From Pseudoxanthomonas sp. CF125 (GTDB taxonomy: Bacteria; Pseudomonadota; Gammaproteobacteria; Xanthomonadales; Xanthomonadaceae), in NCBI RefSeq assembly GCF_900104085.1, contig NZ_FNLD01000003.1:176001-240000 (forward strand): DNA of 64,000 nt, read 5' to 3'. Below are positions 15,056 to 25,588 of this stretch, piece after piece. Position numbers and translations under genes: made by a program. How positions within the stretch are numbered: the first letter of the stretch is position 1; each line of letters begins with the position of its first letter. The notes under the pieces were generated by a model. The model saw only the letters and a list, made by a program, of their open reading frames with translations, was not told the DNA's origin and searched no databases.

Positions 15056-15754
15056 CTACGGCTTTCTGCGCTTAGCTCGCTTTTCTGCTCGCTCTTTGAA
15101 CTCTTCGTAGCGATCCGCCAGGTCGTATACGTATTCAACAATCGCATATACAAAGATCTGCAGATCTTCTGCGTCGTTTCTGGATATAGAAATATCTTCT
15201 GGATGTGCGGCCAAGTTTCGGAAAGCTGCCAGTTGCTGGCTCCAGTCATACAGCCTTTCGTCGATTATTTTCTTTTCTTTGAGCATTTTTATGCCAGCGC
15301 TAAGCATGATTGGCCTAGGCTTCTTGGCTGTTGAATCCACTTCTTCTTCGAACAAAGCGTCGCGGCACAATGCTTCAAGCGCACGACCGAACATCACGCA
15401 TGCAGCGATATTGGCGTTAGCTTGCAGGGATCTATCCGCTTCGTTGAGCGAATCCGTTACCGTTTTAGGAATGCGGTAGCTGGAAAACACTTTCGGCGGC
15501 TTCGGAAAGACCCGTGTTACATCTGACCAATCATCTGTATCGCTATCATGGCCAGCGAATCCAATCTGCGTTGCTTGGCCGACCAGCACTGAGTTGCATC
15601 GGGGGCACGTACCTAGAAGTATTCGTTCGCCCCATGGCTCACCTGCGCCATCTTCCCAGCCTCCGCGATTCGTCCGGCCCGTCTCAATGGCGGCCACTTT
15701 CGCCTTACAGCGATGGCAGTCAATAACGAAGGTTTCAGTACTTGTCTGTGACAT
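15056..15754 (-). CDS. DUF4145 (HEPN superfamily) protein with zinc ribbon
   Basis: Start MSQTSTETF is preferred over an in-frame ATG 11 codons upstream. An N-terminal zinc ribbon is formed by C13xxC16 and C50xxC53. The DUF4145 domain follows (about 100-215): a helix DSLNEADRSLQANANIAACV, FGRALEALCRDAL, and AAFRNLAAHPEDI with the HEPN-type R179-H184 pair. DUF4145 proteins occur beside restriction and other defence genes; a role as an RNase or RNA-binding effector is inference. The C-terminus is strongly basic. Confidence 0.75.
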   Translation of the reverse strand: MSQTSTETFVIDCHRCKAKVAAIETGRTNRGGWEDGAGEPWGERILLGTCPRCNSVLVGQATQIGFAGHDSDTDDWSDVTRVFPKPPKVFSSYRIPKTVTDSLNEADRSLQANANIAACVMFGRALEALCRDALFEEEVDSTAKKPRPIMLSAGIKMLKEKKIIDERLYDWSQQLAAFRNLAAHPEDISISRNDAEDLQIFVYAIVEYVYDLADRYEEFKERAEKRAKRRKP

Positions 15755-16229
15755 ATGATTCTCAACGTTTACTAAAGTCATCCACATTCATTGGTAGAAG
15801 CTGACGGCCACTCTATGCCGCCCTGGTGGCCGGAACCAGAGCAGATGAGGCCACCGGCCAGTGTGAAGTATTTACGTACTGGGGATGTCAGGACGTTTAG
15901 GGCAGCTAATTGCGTTTGGAGAGTTAGGGAAGCGCGTCTCATCGCCTTGGGGTCGCCCAGCGCTGTGCTGACTGCTGCCGACCTACAGCATGCCGCGCCA
16001 CACCCTGCGGTAGGCCCGCGCCTGCCCTAGCCCCAGCTGGGGTGGTTGAAAGCCTCTGAGCGCATGGTTAGTTCTGGCTCCCAGATAACCCAACCGTCGC
16101 CTAACGGGTCTTGCCGCAACACTTTAAATGCGAACGCTGCCACCCCACTTATCCACAGGTTGTTCTGCTAGTATCCCAACTCGCAGAGACGCCGAAATCG
16201 CTCTATCGCGATCCATCTGGAGAGCCTTC
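15755..16229. other. Intergenic stretch before the panA-like gene
   Basis: No convincing gene; the open frame 15791-16030 has no ribosome site or family. It contains GTGTGAAGTATTTACGTA at 15861-15878, which matches 13994-14011 with one difference. A GC-rich hairpin lies near 16027 (CCCCAGCTGGGG) and a TTATCCACA 9-mer at 16149. The promoter of the downstream toxin-antitoxin-like pair should lie in the last 100 bp. Confidence 0.45.
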
Positions 16230-16718
16230 ATGTCTTACTCGCCTGCGGCGGTTGCCAACTTCTTCTTGGGCAAAGCCGCCCAAGAAAACAAGTCTCTTAC
16301 CCCCATGCAGCTGATTAAGCTGGTTTACATAGCGCATGGCTGGCATCTCGGATATTTCAATCGGCCGCTCATAAATGAGCGCGTTCAGGCTTGGAAGTTC
16401 GGGCCTGTCATTGACTCGCTTTACCACAAGCTCAAGTGCTATGGCGATGGGCCAATCACGGCCATCATCCCAATGAGACTTGGTGCTGAATCTCCGGTCA
16501 TTGATGATCCCAATACCGTTTCACTGCTCGACAGTGTGTTCAAAAGCTATGCTCCCTATAGCGGATTGCAGTTGTCCACGCTGACACACCAAGCCGACAC
16601 GCCTTGGTATAAGGCGTATATCGAGCGCGGCGGGCGCTTCGGCTGGGGAACTGAAATTCCGGAAGAAGAGATCAAAGCCCACTACGATCAGAAGATCGCA
16701 GCTAACCGTGTCCAATGA
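16230..16718 (+). CDS. Panacea-domain (DUF4065) putative antitoxin PanA
   Basis: The 162-residue product starts MSYSPAAVANFFLGKAAQEN, then LTPMQLIKLVYIAHGWHLGY, then ERVQAWKFGPVIDSLYHKLK. This is the conserved core of the Panacea (SocA/GepA-like, DUF4065) domain. The domain is known as an antitoxin module paired with many unrelated toxins. ATG 16230 matches the usual family start. Its 3' end overlaps the next gene by 11 bp, the usual tight coupling of toxin-antitoxin pairs, so the neighbour is the candidate toxin. Confidence 0.8.
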   Translation: MSYSPAAVANFFLGKAAQENKSLTPMQLIKLVYIAHGWHLGYFNRPLINERVQAWKFGPVIDSLYHKLKCYGDGPITAIIPMRLGAESPVIDDPNTVSLLDSVFKSYAPYSGLQLSTLTHQADTPWYKAYIERGGRFGWGTEIPEEEIKAHYDQKIAANRVQ

Positions 16719-17076
16719 CGGAACTCCACCCGGAGATTTAGGCCCTGCCGGCCAGTTTACGGCAAGGTTTGATGCCATTGATGCGGCTGCACATCAGCCC
16801 CTTCCTGTAGACGAACTTGGGAAGAAGGAACAAAGAAAATTCGAATCTGAAATGCGAAGCGAGATTCATCGCCTTGTCATTTACTCTCTGAGATTTGGCG
16901 CTTTGATTTTGGGGAGCTTAATGGTGGTGCGCTTCTGGCATTTGGCCGCGCCCGATACGTGGCGCTGGCTAAGCGATTCGGAGGTTCAATCGATGGACAA
17001 GATGCTTTTCAGCAGCGCTTTTGGAGGATTTGTTTTCTCCTACCTGCGCGACGCAGTGGCCAATCGCAACAAGTAG
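16708..17076 (+). CDS. Small membrane protein, candidate PanT-type toxin
   Basis: GTG 16708 lies inside the end of the panA-like gene. The 122-residue product has a soluble N-terminal half (about 1-48) and a long hydrophobic helix at about 52-76 (LVIYSLRFGALILGSLMVVR). A second weaker membrane segment lies at about 98-115 (MLFSSAFGGFVFSYLRDA). Known PanA partners include membrane-acting toxins, so this gene could depolarise the membrane unless neutralised. No toxin family signature was recognised; the role rests on gene order and topology. Confidence 0.55.
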   Translation: MSNDGTPPGDLGPAGQFTARFDAIDAAAHQPLPVDELGKKEQRKFESEMRSEIHRLVIYSLRFGALILGSLMVVRFWHLAAPDTWRWLSDSEVQSMDKMLFSSAFGGFVFSYLRDAVANRNK

Positions 17077-17229
17077 CCCATCCGCGTGTAACTCCGGTGT
17101 AATCATGCCGGAAAAAGCTAGAAAATTGCGGACCCCAGCGGCAAAATGCAAGTCACTAAAATCGTCGGGAACGGCTGTTTTTAGCGGCTAAAAGCATATA
17201 AAGCTAAAAACCGGAAACGCTGCGAAACC

Positions 17230-17272
17230 GGATTATGAGTCCTCTGCTCTAACCATTGAGCTATGGGCCCGT
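17230..17272 (-). repeat. Right attachment-site copy (tRNA 5'-half duplicate)
   Basis: Identical 43 bp to 1468-1510. Here only the first 41 nt of the tRNA are present; the left neighbour is element DNA, so it cannot make a tRNA. Just inside, at about 17178-17195, lies the dyad TTTTAGC-G-GCTAAAA with another GCTAAAA nearby, possible arm-type integrase sites. Confidence 0.9.
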
Positions 17273-17283
17273 CGCAGGGCGCA

Positions 17284-17289
17284 ATTGTA
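17284..17289 (-). promoter_or_regulatory. Stranded native tRNA promoter (-10 box)
   Basis: On the minus strand TACAAT lies 13 nt before the first tRNA base (17270) and is followed by the GC-rich discriminator GCGCCC, typical of stable-RNA promoters. No good -35 box is visible. Before integration this would have driven the tRNA gene. Now it points at the truncated 5'-half copy and then into the element's right end. Confidence 0.45.
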
Positions 17290-17356
17290 ACTGGCCGGTT
17301 CATGGCCATGCACGTCTCGCCGGTTCGTGGCGGTGATCGATGGGTCTGGCGCGGCG

Positions 17357-19267
17357 CTATGCCGCCGTCCGCGGCGCGGATTGCAGGCGCAGCTGCGTGG
17401 CTCGCTTGAGAATAGGGGGCGGGTCGGTCTCTTCCGGGATGCTGAGCAGCTTCCTCTTACGCAGCCATTGCCCGGGCGCGCGCGCCGAAGTCAGCGCCAC
17501 CAGTGGAACGGCCAGCACCAGTCCCAGGGTCACCGGCGCCATCCACGCCGCCAGCGAAGGCGATGCGAACAACGCCAACACACCCATCAGCAACCCGAAC
17601 AGACTCAAACCACCATAGCTCTTCAACAGTCCGGACAAAGGCAGACTGCCGTCGTCGCGACGCTGCGATTCCCAGCCCGAATCCTTGCCCGCCAACACTT
17701 CGGCCACACCGCGCGACTGCACGTACATCACGATGGGGGCCATCAGCGCCGCAAGCACGCTTTCGATCAATACGCTCAGCAGCGCGCGCAGCGCGCCGCC
17801 GCAGCCGCGGCGTTCCGCAGGATTCAGCAGCATGGCCAGATAGCCCAGGATCTTGGGAGCGAACAGCGCGGCCATGCTGGCCGCGAACAACCAGACGATC
17901 CGCTCCGGATCCAGCGATCTCCAGTACGCCGCCGGAGAGAGCGCGGCGCGCAGGCCGCCCTCGGAAGCCAAGCCGATATGCTCGAACGGGATCGCGATGC
18001 CGACCAGCAGCAGCATCGCCCACATGGGCGCGGTGAAGTAGTGGCCGATGCCGATCATGAAATGCCAGCGGCTCACCCAATGCAGGCCGCGCGTCGGCAA
18101 CACGGCAGCATGCTGCAGGTTGCCCTGGCACCAGCGGCGGTCGCGCACCAGCAGGTCGGTGAGCGAAGGCGGCCCTTCCTCGTAGCTGCCATGCAGTGCG
18201 GGAACCATGTGCAAGGCCCAGCCGCCGCGACGGATCAGCGCCGCTTCGACGAAATCGTGGCTCAGCACATGGCCGCCGAAAGGCTTGTCGCCGGGCAGTT
18301 GCGGCAAGCCCGCCTGTTCGGCGAAGGCCCGGGTGCGGATGATCGCGTTGTGGCCCCAGTAGTTGCTCTCGGCGCCATGCCACCAGGCCACGCCATGGGC
18401 GATGATCGGACCGTACACGCGTCCGGAAAACTGCTGCATGCGCGCGAACAGGCTGGTGCCGTTGACGATGGCCGGCAGCGACTGGATCAGGCCGACGTCC
18501 GCGTTCTCATCGATGGCTGCGGCCAGTCTGACGATGGTGTCGCCGGTCATCAGGCTGTCGGCGTCCAGGATCAGCATGTACGGATAAGCGCCGCCGAAAC
18601 GCCGCAGCCATTCGGCGATGTTGCCGGCCTTGCGTTCGATGTTGTCGGTACGGCGGCGATAGTAGAGATTGGCCGGGCTGCCGAGGCGCGCAAGCAGCGC
18701 TTGGTATTCGGCGGCTTCCGCTTCGGCGGTTTCGGCGCGGGTGGTGTCGCTCAGAATGAAGAAATCGAAACGCTCTCCCTGTCCGGTATCGCGCACCGAT
18801 TCGTAGATGGCCTGCAAGCCCGCCATCAACCGGTGCGGATCCTCGTTGTACGCCGGCATCAGCAACGCCGTGCGTGCCGAGGGCGGCAACGCAGGCAAAG
18901 GCGCATCGGGATCTATTCCCAACGATCTACCTCCCTTGCGCGACAGCACCAGCACGAACCCTGCCAGCGCGCCCAGGAACGATTGCGCGATCCAGGCGAA
19001 CAACGCCACGAACAAGGCAAGCAGCACGCCTTCCAGCACGCTCACGCCCTCTACGCGCAGCACCCGCCACATCTGGTAGGTCGCCAGGACGGTGAGCGCG
19101 CCGGTGCCGCCCAGAATGTACGCGCGGCGCCAGAAAGCCCCGCGCGGCGCGCTGGGCAGCAGGCGCCGATCGAGCTTGCCGGTGCGCAGCGATTGCACCG
19201 GCATCTGCATCGGCGAAGGCGGCGGCAGCGATTCGCAAGCGGCAGGAATGATCGGCTGCGCCTGCAT
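17357..19267 (-). CDS. opgH: Glucans biosynthesis glucosyltransferase H
   Basis: OpgH (MdoH) is an inner-membrane GT2 enzyme that polymerises and exports the backbone of osmoregulated periplasmic glucans. Visible are N-terminal membrane helices (about 40-110), the catalytic domain with [21 protein letters not shown] and the (Q/R)xxRW-like RDRRWCQGN, and several C-terminal membrane helices. ATG 19267 lies 5 bp after the opgD stop; an ATG at 19297 is possible. At 636 residues it is shorter than the E. coli protein (about 850), as is common in this order. It forms an operon with opgD. Confidence 0.93.
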   Translation of the reverse strand: MQAQPIIPAACESLPPPSPMQMPVQSLRTGKLDRRLLPSAPRGAFWRRAYILGGTGALTVLATYQMWRVLRVEGVSVLEGVLLALFVALFAWIAQSFLGALAGFVLVLSRKGGRSLGIDPDAPLPALPPSARTALLMPAYNEDPHRLMAGLQAIYESVRDTGQGERFDFFILSDTTRAETAEAEAAEYQALLARLGSPANLYYRRRTDNIERKAGNIAEWLRRFGGAYPYMLILDADSLMTGDTIVRLAAAIDENADVGLIQSLPAIVNGTSLFARMQQFSGRVYGPIIAHGVAWWHGAESNYWGHNAIIRTRAFAEQAGLPQLPGDKPFGGHVLSHDFVEAALIRRGGWALHMVPALHGSYEEGPPSLTDLLVRDRRWCQGNLQHAAVLPTRGLHWVSRWHFMIGIGHYFTAPMWAMLLLVGIAIPFEHIGLASEGGLRAALSPAAYWRSLDPERIVWLFAASMAALFAPKILGYLAMLLNPAERRGCGGALRALLSVLIESVLAALMAPIVMYVQSRGVAEVLAGKDSGWESQRRDDGSLPLSGLLKSYGGLSLFGLLMGVLALFASPSLAAWMAPVTLGLVLAVPLVALTSARAPGQWLRKRKLLSIPEETDPPPILKRATQLRLQSAPRTAA

Positions 19268-19272
19268 CAGGT

Positions 19273-20805
19273 TTACGCCGTCCAACGGTAAAGCCATGTT
19301 TCCGAAACCGGTTGCGTGCCTTTCAACAGGCGCGCGTGCAGTTCCGCCGCTTGCGTACCGGCCGGATCGAGTTCGAATCCGATTCGCCAACCTCCCGTCG
19401 CCGGTACCGGATGGGCGACGGCGTTGAGCACCTTGCCAGCGCCGGACCAGACATCGGGCTTGAGGTCCTTCTCGCCCAATCCCGTCAGGGCATCGCCTTT
19501 GAAATCGATGATCACCAGCCGTCGGCCCGGTTGCGCAGCGGCGCCGATCATGGTGTTGGCGACGATGGCCAGTTCGCGCTTCCACTGGTAGTCGCTGCAC
19601 CAGTGCAGGCGATAGTCGAAGCGGTGCTCGCGCCCTGCGGCCAGGGGCGCGGCCGGACGCCAGAACGCGACGATGTTGTCGTGGTATTCGTCGCCGGTGG
19701 GAATCTCGACCAGATGCACCGCGCCCTTGCCCCAGTCGCCGACCGGTTCCACCCACAGGCTGGGACGCTTCTCGTAGTGCGCTTCGCTGTCGGCGAAGGC
19801 GGCGAAGTCGCGCTGGCGCTGCATCAGACCGAATCCGCGCGGCGTGGTGTCCTGGAAGCCGCTGTCCTGCACGGTGGCCGGGTTGTGCAGCGGCCGCCAG
19901 ATCTGTTCGTCCGCACCGGTCAGCAAGGCCAATCCTTCCGAGTCGTGCACCGCCGGACGGTAGTCGTCCACGCCCACCCGATCGCTGGCGCCGAACTCGT
20001 ACATGCTGGTCAATGCGGCGATGCCCGCATGGGTCAACTCCACGCGCGGGTACAGGCGCGCCTGTACGTCGAACACGGTTTCGTCCCCGGGCTTGATCGC
20101 GAAGCGGAACGCGCCCGAGACACTGGGGCTGTCCATCAATGCATGTACGATGATCGCGGTAGCGTTAAGCGCTGGAGTTTCTATCCAGAATGCGCGGAAC
20201 ACCGGAAATTCCTCGCCCACCGGCTGCACCGTGTTCAAGGCCAGACCGCGCGCCGACAATCCGTAGGACTGGCCCTTGGCTACCGCACGGAAATAGCTGG
20301 CGCCGAGGAAAGCGCAGATTTCATCGAAATAGTCGGGGCGGTTGATGGTCCCGTGCAGGCGCATTCCCGCGAATCCCAGGTCGGCTCCGGCGCGGCCGCG
20401 CACCGCCGAGGCGCGGAAAGTGAAAAGGTCGGGGGAATAATCCACCTGCCTGGCGCGTCCGGCGGCGACGGTGAAGACCTGTACCCGGTCCTTGAACAGA
20501 AAACCGCGATGGAAGAACTGCGCCTGGAAAGGCAGTCCCTGCTTGCGCCACAACGCATGCGCCGGATTGAAGCGGATATCCCGATATTCGTCGTAGCCCA
20601 TGTCCTGCAGCCATTTGGGCAGATCGGCGGGCGGTTTGCGGAAAGGCTCGGCGGCCAGCCGTCGCGCCATGGCCGGCACGCTGTCGTTGTCGAATGTGGT
20701 GCCGTTGTCTGCGGCCCATGCCGTCAGCGGCGACAGCAAGCCGCCACCGGCCAGCGTCGCCAGGGGCAACGATAGGCCGCTCAGGATCAATTCTCGTCTG
20801 CGCAC
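19273..20805 (-). CDS. opgD: Periplasmic glucans biosynthesis protein, OpgD/OpgG family
   Basis: The 510-residue product begins [20 protein letters not shown], a twin-arginine signal, which points to the Tat-exported OpgD rather than the Sec-exported OpgG. The mature part shows the family's beta-sandwich features (FRAFWIETP, then [40 protein letters not shown]). OpgD and OpgG act on the linear glucan made by OpgH. It is the first gene of the opgD-opgH operon. Confidence 0.88.
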   Translation of the reverse strand: MRRRELILSGLSLPLATLAGGGLLSPLTAWAADNGTTFDNDSVPAMARRLAAEPFRKPPADLPKWLQDMGYDEYRDIRFNPAHALWRKQGLPFQAQFFHRGFLFKDRVQVFTVAAGRARQVDYSPDLFTFRASAVRGRAGADLGFAGMRLHGTINRPDYFDEICAFLGASYFRAVAKGQSYGLSARGLALNTVQPVGEEFPVFRAFWIETPALNATAIIVHALMDSPSVSGAFRFAIKPGDETVFDVQARLYPRVELTHAGIAALTSMYEFGASDRVGVDDYRPAVHDSEGLALLTGADEQIWRPLHNPATVQDSGFQDTTPRGFGLMQRQRDFAAFADSEAHYEKRPSLWVEPVGDWGKGAVHLVEIPTGDEYHDNIVAFWRPAAPLAAGREHRFDYRLHWCSDYQWKRELAIVANTMIGAAAQPGRRLVIIDFKGDALTGLGEKDLKPDVWSGAGKVLNAVAHPVPATGGWRIGFELDPAGTQAAELHARLLKGTQPVSETWLYRWTA

Positions 20806-20944
20806 CGTTATTCCTCGCGAAGCTGGGCTGGGGGAAGCGGCCGCATTGTAGGCAAGGCCGCGTTAGCGCCAAGACACGACCGGTGGGCCGATGCCTGACC
20901 TGCCATGCAGGTCGTGGCCATGGTGGACCGCGGCCACAAACGAA

Positions 20945-20968
20945 GAAGCCCCGCATCGGCGGGGCTTC
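20945..20968 (-). terminator. Terminator after rpoD
   Basis: Perfect 10-bp stem GAAGCCCCGC/GCGGGGCTTC with a 4-nt loop, followed on the minus strand by a T-containing stretch, about 40 bp past the rpoD stop. Confidence 0.75.
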
Positions 20969-21006
20969 TGGTTTCGCGTCGCCTTGGTTGCCGAGGCGGC
21001 TGCCGC

Positions 21007-22854
<1,848 letters not shown>

Positions 22855-22985
22855 CAGTGCTTGCGCCACCGGCAATAGGAGATTGGGGAACCCAGCATTA
22901 TACCGCGCCGCCGGGGATTTGGCCTTACCTGGGTGATGAACGCGCTGGGGCACGGCCTCCGGCCCGGGGCCCCCGCCGCCCGTTT

Positions 22986-23426
22986 TCAGGGCCTCAGCAG
23001 AAAGGTCACGGGACCGTCGTTGGTCAGGCTGACAACCATATGGGCGCCGAAACGGCCGATTTCCACCCCTGGGGGATGTTTTTGCCGGCAGATTTCGACC
23101 AGACGGTTGTAGCCGCGTTCAGCCTCTTCGGGCGGGGCGGCGGTGGTGAAGCTGGCGCGCATGCCCGAGCGGGTATCGGCAGCCAGGGTGAACTGGCTGA
23201 CCAGCAGCAGGCCGCCCCCGGTATCGGCCAGGGACCGGTTCATCTTTCCCTGCCCATCGGCGAAAACCCGGTACCCGAGCAGGCGCTCCGCCATGCGGAC
23301 GAAGTGGGCCTCGGTGTCGCCGGGTTCTACGGCAACCAGGGCCAGCAGGCCAGGGCCGATCGCCCCGGTGGTCTGGCCGTCGACGGTGACGCTGGCTTGG
23401 GTGACGCGTTGGATGAGTGAAAGCAT
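22986..23426 (-). CDS. dtd: D-aminoacyl-tRNA deacylase
   Basis: DTD hydrolyses D-aminoacyl and Gly-tRNA(Ala) esters as proofreading. The 146-residue product [17 protein letters not shown] has the active-site motif SQFTLAADT and the C-terminal NDGPVTFLL with the Gly-Pro motif that gives chirality selection. Length is normal. It is transcribed in the same direction as rpoD, 131 bp upstream of its start. Confidence 0.95.
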   Translation of the reverse strand: MLSLIQRVTQASVTVDGQTTGAIGPGLLALVAVEPGDTEAHFVRMAERLLGYRVFADGQGKMNRSLADTGGGLLLVSQFTLAADTRSGMRASFTTAAPPEEAERGYNRLVEICRQKHPPGVEIGRFGAHMVVSLTNDGPVTFLLRP

Positions 23427-23572
23427 AAAGACGTGAGTGCCGGGGTGTGGGGAGTCGCTTAGCGGAAGCGTACCGCCTTGAGCCCGAACCCGGCCGGGTT
23501 GTGTGAGCATGCGGGGCCGCTTACCCTCATCGCCATGCATGCGCCGGCTGCAGCATCAAGGAAGAATCGAGA

Positions 23573-24073
23573 ATGAAATGGGATATCTTCACTGCCATAG
23601 AACAACTGATCATCCTGTTGACCATCGCCGGTCAAATCTGGATCGCCTGCAAGGTGATCCTTAATTCCGCAGGCGCTGAGCAGTACGTCCGGATCATGTC
23701 CTACGCCACCGGCATTCTGGTGTTCCTGATCACCAAGGCATTGGGGCTGACTTTCGCCGATCTGCTGCTGTCCTCGCTGGACCAGCGGGATGTCTTCATG
23801 CTGATCCTGATCGGGGCCATCGTCCCGTTCCTGGTGGGGGCGCTGGTGTCCGAAGTGACCATCATCGCAATCGGGATCGGCAAGCCCGTGCTGACCCGCT
23901 TCGTGCTGATGCTGGGCGCGTTTACGGCCGCGCAGGCGGCCTATACCAACTTCATTGCCGTCACGACCCATCTGACGACCTTGGACAAGGCCTTCATCCC
24001 CAATCTCTGCTATGCCGTTTCCGTGGGCCTGTGGCTGACCTTCCGCTACCGCGAGCAGGCGACGGGATACTAG
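23573..24073 (+). CDS. Multipass membrane protein, unknown (166 aa)
   Basis: Four or five predicted membrane helices, for example IEQLIILLTIAGQIWIACKV, then GILVFLITKALGLTFADLLL and MLILIGAIVPFLVGALV. No family was recognised. The ATG at 23573 follows AAGAATCGAGA. It precedes the acyltransferase gene by 61 bp on the same strand, possibly one unit concerned with the envelope. Confidence 0.65.
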   Translation: MKWDIFTAIEQLIILLTIAGQIWIACKVILNSAGAEQYVRIMSYATGILVFLITKALGLTFADLLLSSLDQRDVFMLILIGAIVPFLVGALVSEVTIIAIGIGKPVLTRFVLMLGAFTAAQAAYTNFIAVTTHLTTLDKAFIPNLCYAVSVGLWLTFRYREQATGY

Positions 24074-24134
24074 TTGCAGGCCAATCGCATCTCGGGCATG
24101 CCGGACGGCCGTGCCAACCCGATAGACTTGGCGG

Positions 24135-25049
24135 ATGAAGCCCGAAACCCTGGTGGGTCTGCTCTACCGCGCCACTGCCCTGCTGACCTCCCTGCCCTGG
24201 CCCTGGCTGCGCAACTCGGCCGATCTGCTGGCCTGGGTCTGGCGGCGGCTGGATGCGCGCGAAAGCAAGGTCGCCCGCCGCAATCTGCAGCTCGCCTATC
24301 CCGAACTGCTGCCCTCGCAGCGTGAGGAGCTGCATCGCCGGATCTTGCGCACGACCGCACGACAGGCCTTCGAAACCCTGCGCTTCTGGACCCGGCCGCA
24401 CGCCGAAAACCTGGTGCGGTTGCGCGAGCGCCATGGCGAGCCTTCGTACGACGCGGCGCTGGCCTCGGGGAAAGGACTGATCGTGGTGGCGCCGCATTTC
24501 GGCAACTGGGAGCTGTTGAACCAGTGGCTGTCCTCGCGCGGGCCGATCGCCATCGTCTACAACCCGCCCGACTCCAAGGTGGGCGATGCCTTCCTGCTGC
24601 GCGTGCGCGGCGCCGACAACATCCGCCAGGTCCGCGCCGAAGGGCCGGCGGTGCGGCAATTGTGGAAAACGCTGAAGGAGGGCGGCGCGGTCGGCATCCT
24701 GCCCGACCAGCAGCCGAAGATGGGCGACGGCGAATTCGCCCCGTTCTTCGGCGTGCAGGCCCTGACCATGACCCTGGTCTCCCGGCTGGCCGAACGTACC
24801 GGCGCCACCGTGCTGTTCGCCTGGTGCGAGCGCACCAGCGCCGATCTGGAGTTCGCCTTGCGTGTGGAACCGGCGCCGGACGGCATCGCCGACCCGGACC
24901 CGGTGGCCGCGGCGACCGCGCTCAATGCCATGATCGAGCGCATCGCACGCCGCGATCCGGCACAGTACCAGTGGACCTACAAGCGTTATGGCGCGCGTCC
25001 GCCGGGAAGCGGCGAACCCAATCCCTACAAGGTACAAACCCCGGCATGA
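24135..25049 (+). CDS. LpxL/HtrB-family lysophospholipid acyltransferase
   Basis: The 304-residue inner-membrane protein transfers acyl chains, most likely to lipid A. An N-terminal hydrophobic helix (LLYRATALLTSLPWPWLRN) precedes the catalytic HFGNWE (H-x4-D/E motif), GGAVGILPDQQP and a PFFG motif. Lipid A late acyltransferases share this order; the precise acyl position cannot be told. It overlaps the next gene by ATGA at 25046 and leads a surface-polysaccharide gene block. Confidence 0.88.
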   Translation: MKPETLVGLLYRATALLTSLPWPWLRNSADLLAWVWRRLDARESKVARRNLQLAYPELLPSQREELHRRILRTTARQAFETLRFWTRPHAENLVRLRERHGEPSYDAALASGKGLIVVAPHFGNWELLNQWLSSRGPIAIVYNPPDSKVGDAFLLRVRGADNIRQVRAEGPAVRQLWKTLKEGGAVGILPDQQPKMGDGEFAPFFGVQALTMTLVSRLAERTGATVLFAWCERTSADLEFALRVEPAPDGIADPDPVAAATALNAMIERIARRDPAQYQWTYKRYGARPPGSGEPNPYKVQTPA

Positions 25050-25588
25050 CCGACCTTCCCAGCACTCCTGCGCCGCAGAACCCGTCAGCGGAAGCGATCG
25101 CGCCCGCGACTCCTCTGGTAGCCGATTGGCAGCATTTACCGGCGCGTGGCGCCAAGTTGGCCGCCTTCGGCGGAGCGCTCGGATCCGCGATTCCATTCGC
25201 GGTGGCGTCGGCCTTCCTGTCGCGACTCGCTGACTTCGGCACTCCGTGGCTGGTCGCACCCGTGGCCGGACTTCTGGGCGCGGCATTCGGGGCGTGGCTG
25301 GCAGTCAAACGCCATCGACGCACGTTGTGGAAACTGGACGAGCAGGGTTTCGCCCTGCAGCGCGGACGCTGGTGGCAGACCGAGAGCCGCGTGCCGATCT
25401 CGCGGGTGCAGCATCTGGACCTCAAGCGCGGTCCGCTGGAACGCGCCTTCAAACTCGCCACACTGGTGATCCATACCGCAGGCACGAAGATGGCGGCCGT
25501 GTCGGTCTCCGGACTGGACGGCGAGGACGCCGAGCGCCTGCGCGACCGGCTGGCGCGCCAGTTGGACCACGACGACGACGCGCTGTGA
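25046..25588 (+). CDS. PH-domain membrane protein (YdbS-like)
   Basis: The 180-residue protein has two membrane helices (AFGGALGSAIPFAVASAFL and VAPVAGLLGAAFGAWLAV), then one bacterial PH-like domain (bPH_2) with GFALQRGRWWQTESRVPISR and VQHLDLKRGPLERAF. Its start overlaps the acyltransferase stop, and its stop shares a base with the start of the next PH-domain gene. YdbS/YdbT-type pairs are membrane proteins whose biochemical function is not settled. Confidence 0.8.
   Translation: MTDLPSTPAPQNPSAEAIAPATPLVADWQHLPARGAKLAAFGGALGSAIPFAVASAFLSRLADFGTPWLVAPVAGLLGAAFGAWLAVKRHRRTLWKLDEQGFALQRGRWWQTESRVPISRVQHLDLKRGPLERAFKLATLVIHTAGTKMAAVSVSGLDGEDAERLRDRLARQLDHDDDAL

Larger units (their letters stand above)
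1468..17272. mobile_element. Integrated phage-satellite-like element (about 15.8 kb)
   Basis: Bounded by the 43-bp direct repeat in the tRNA-Ile(CAU) gene, with the integrase at the left edge. Modules from left: integrase and RHH-like regulator (minus), operator region, AlpA-like regulator, coupled small genes, replication initiator with embedded iterons, P27-type TerS, small genes, tape-measure protein, then cargo and an IS3-like insertion. No large terminase, portal, capsid, tail tube or lysis gene was recognised. Integrase, AlpA, a replication module and a lone TerS are hallmarks of phage-inducible chromosomal islands. A lone tape-measure gene in such an island is unusual. A prophage that lost its head genes is the main alternative. 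Confidence 0.8.

Noticed and set aside
15791..16030. 79-codon open frame before the panA-like gene
   Set aside because: No ribosome site, no family pattern, and it includes the A+T-rich 18-bp repeat.
16149..16157. Single perfect DnaA box before the panA-like gene
   Set aside because: One 9-mer is expected by chance in a window of this size; no partner site lies nearby.
1468..17272. Complete functional prophage
   Set aside because: No large terminase, portal, protease, capsid, tail tube, tail tip or lysis gene could be recognised.
17230..17272. Second tRNA gene
   Set aside because: Only the 5' 41 nt are present; no T-arm or acceptor 3' strand follows.
17327..19291. Long plus-strand open frame (654 codons) across opgH
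   Set aside because: Composition is Gln/Arg/His-rich as expected of an antisense shadow in GC-rich DNA; the opposite strand has clear OpgH motifs.
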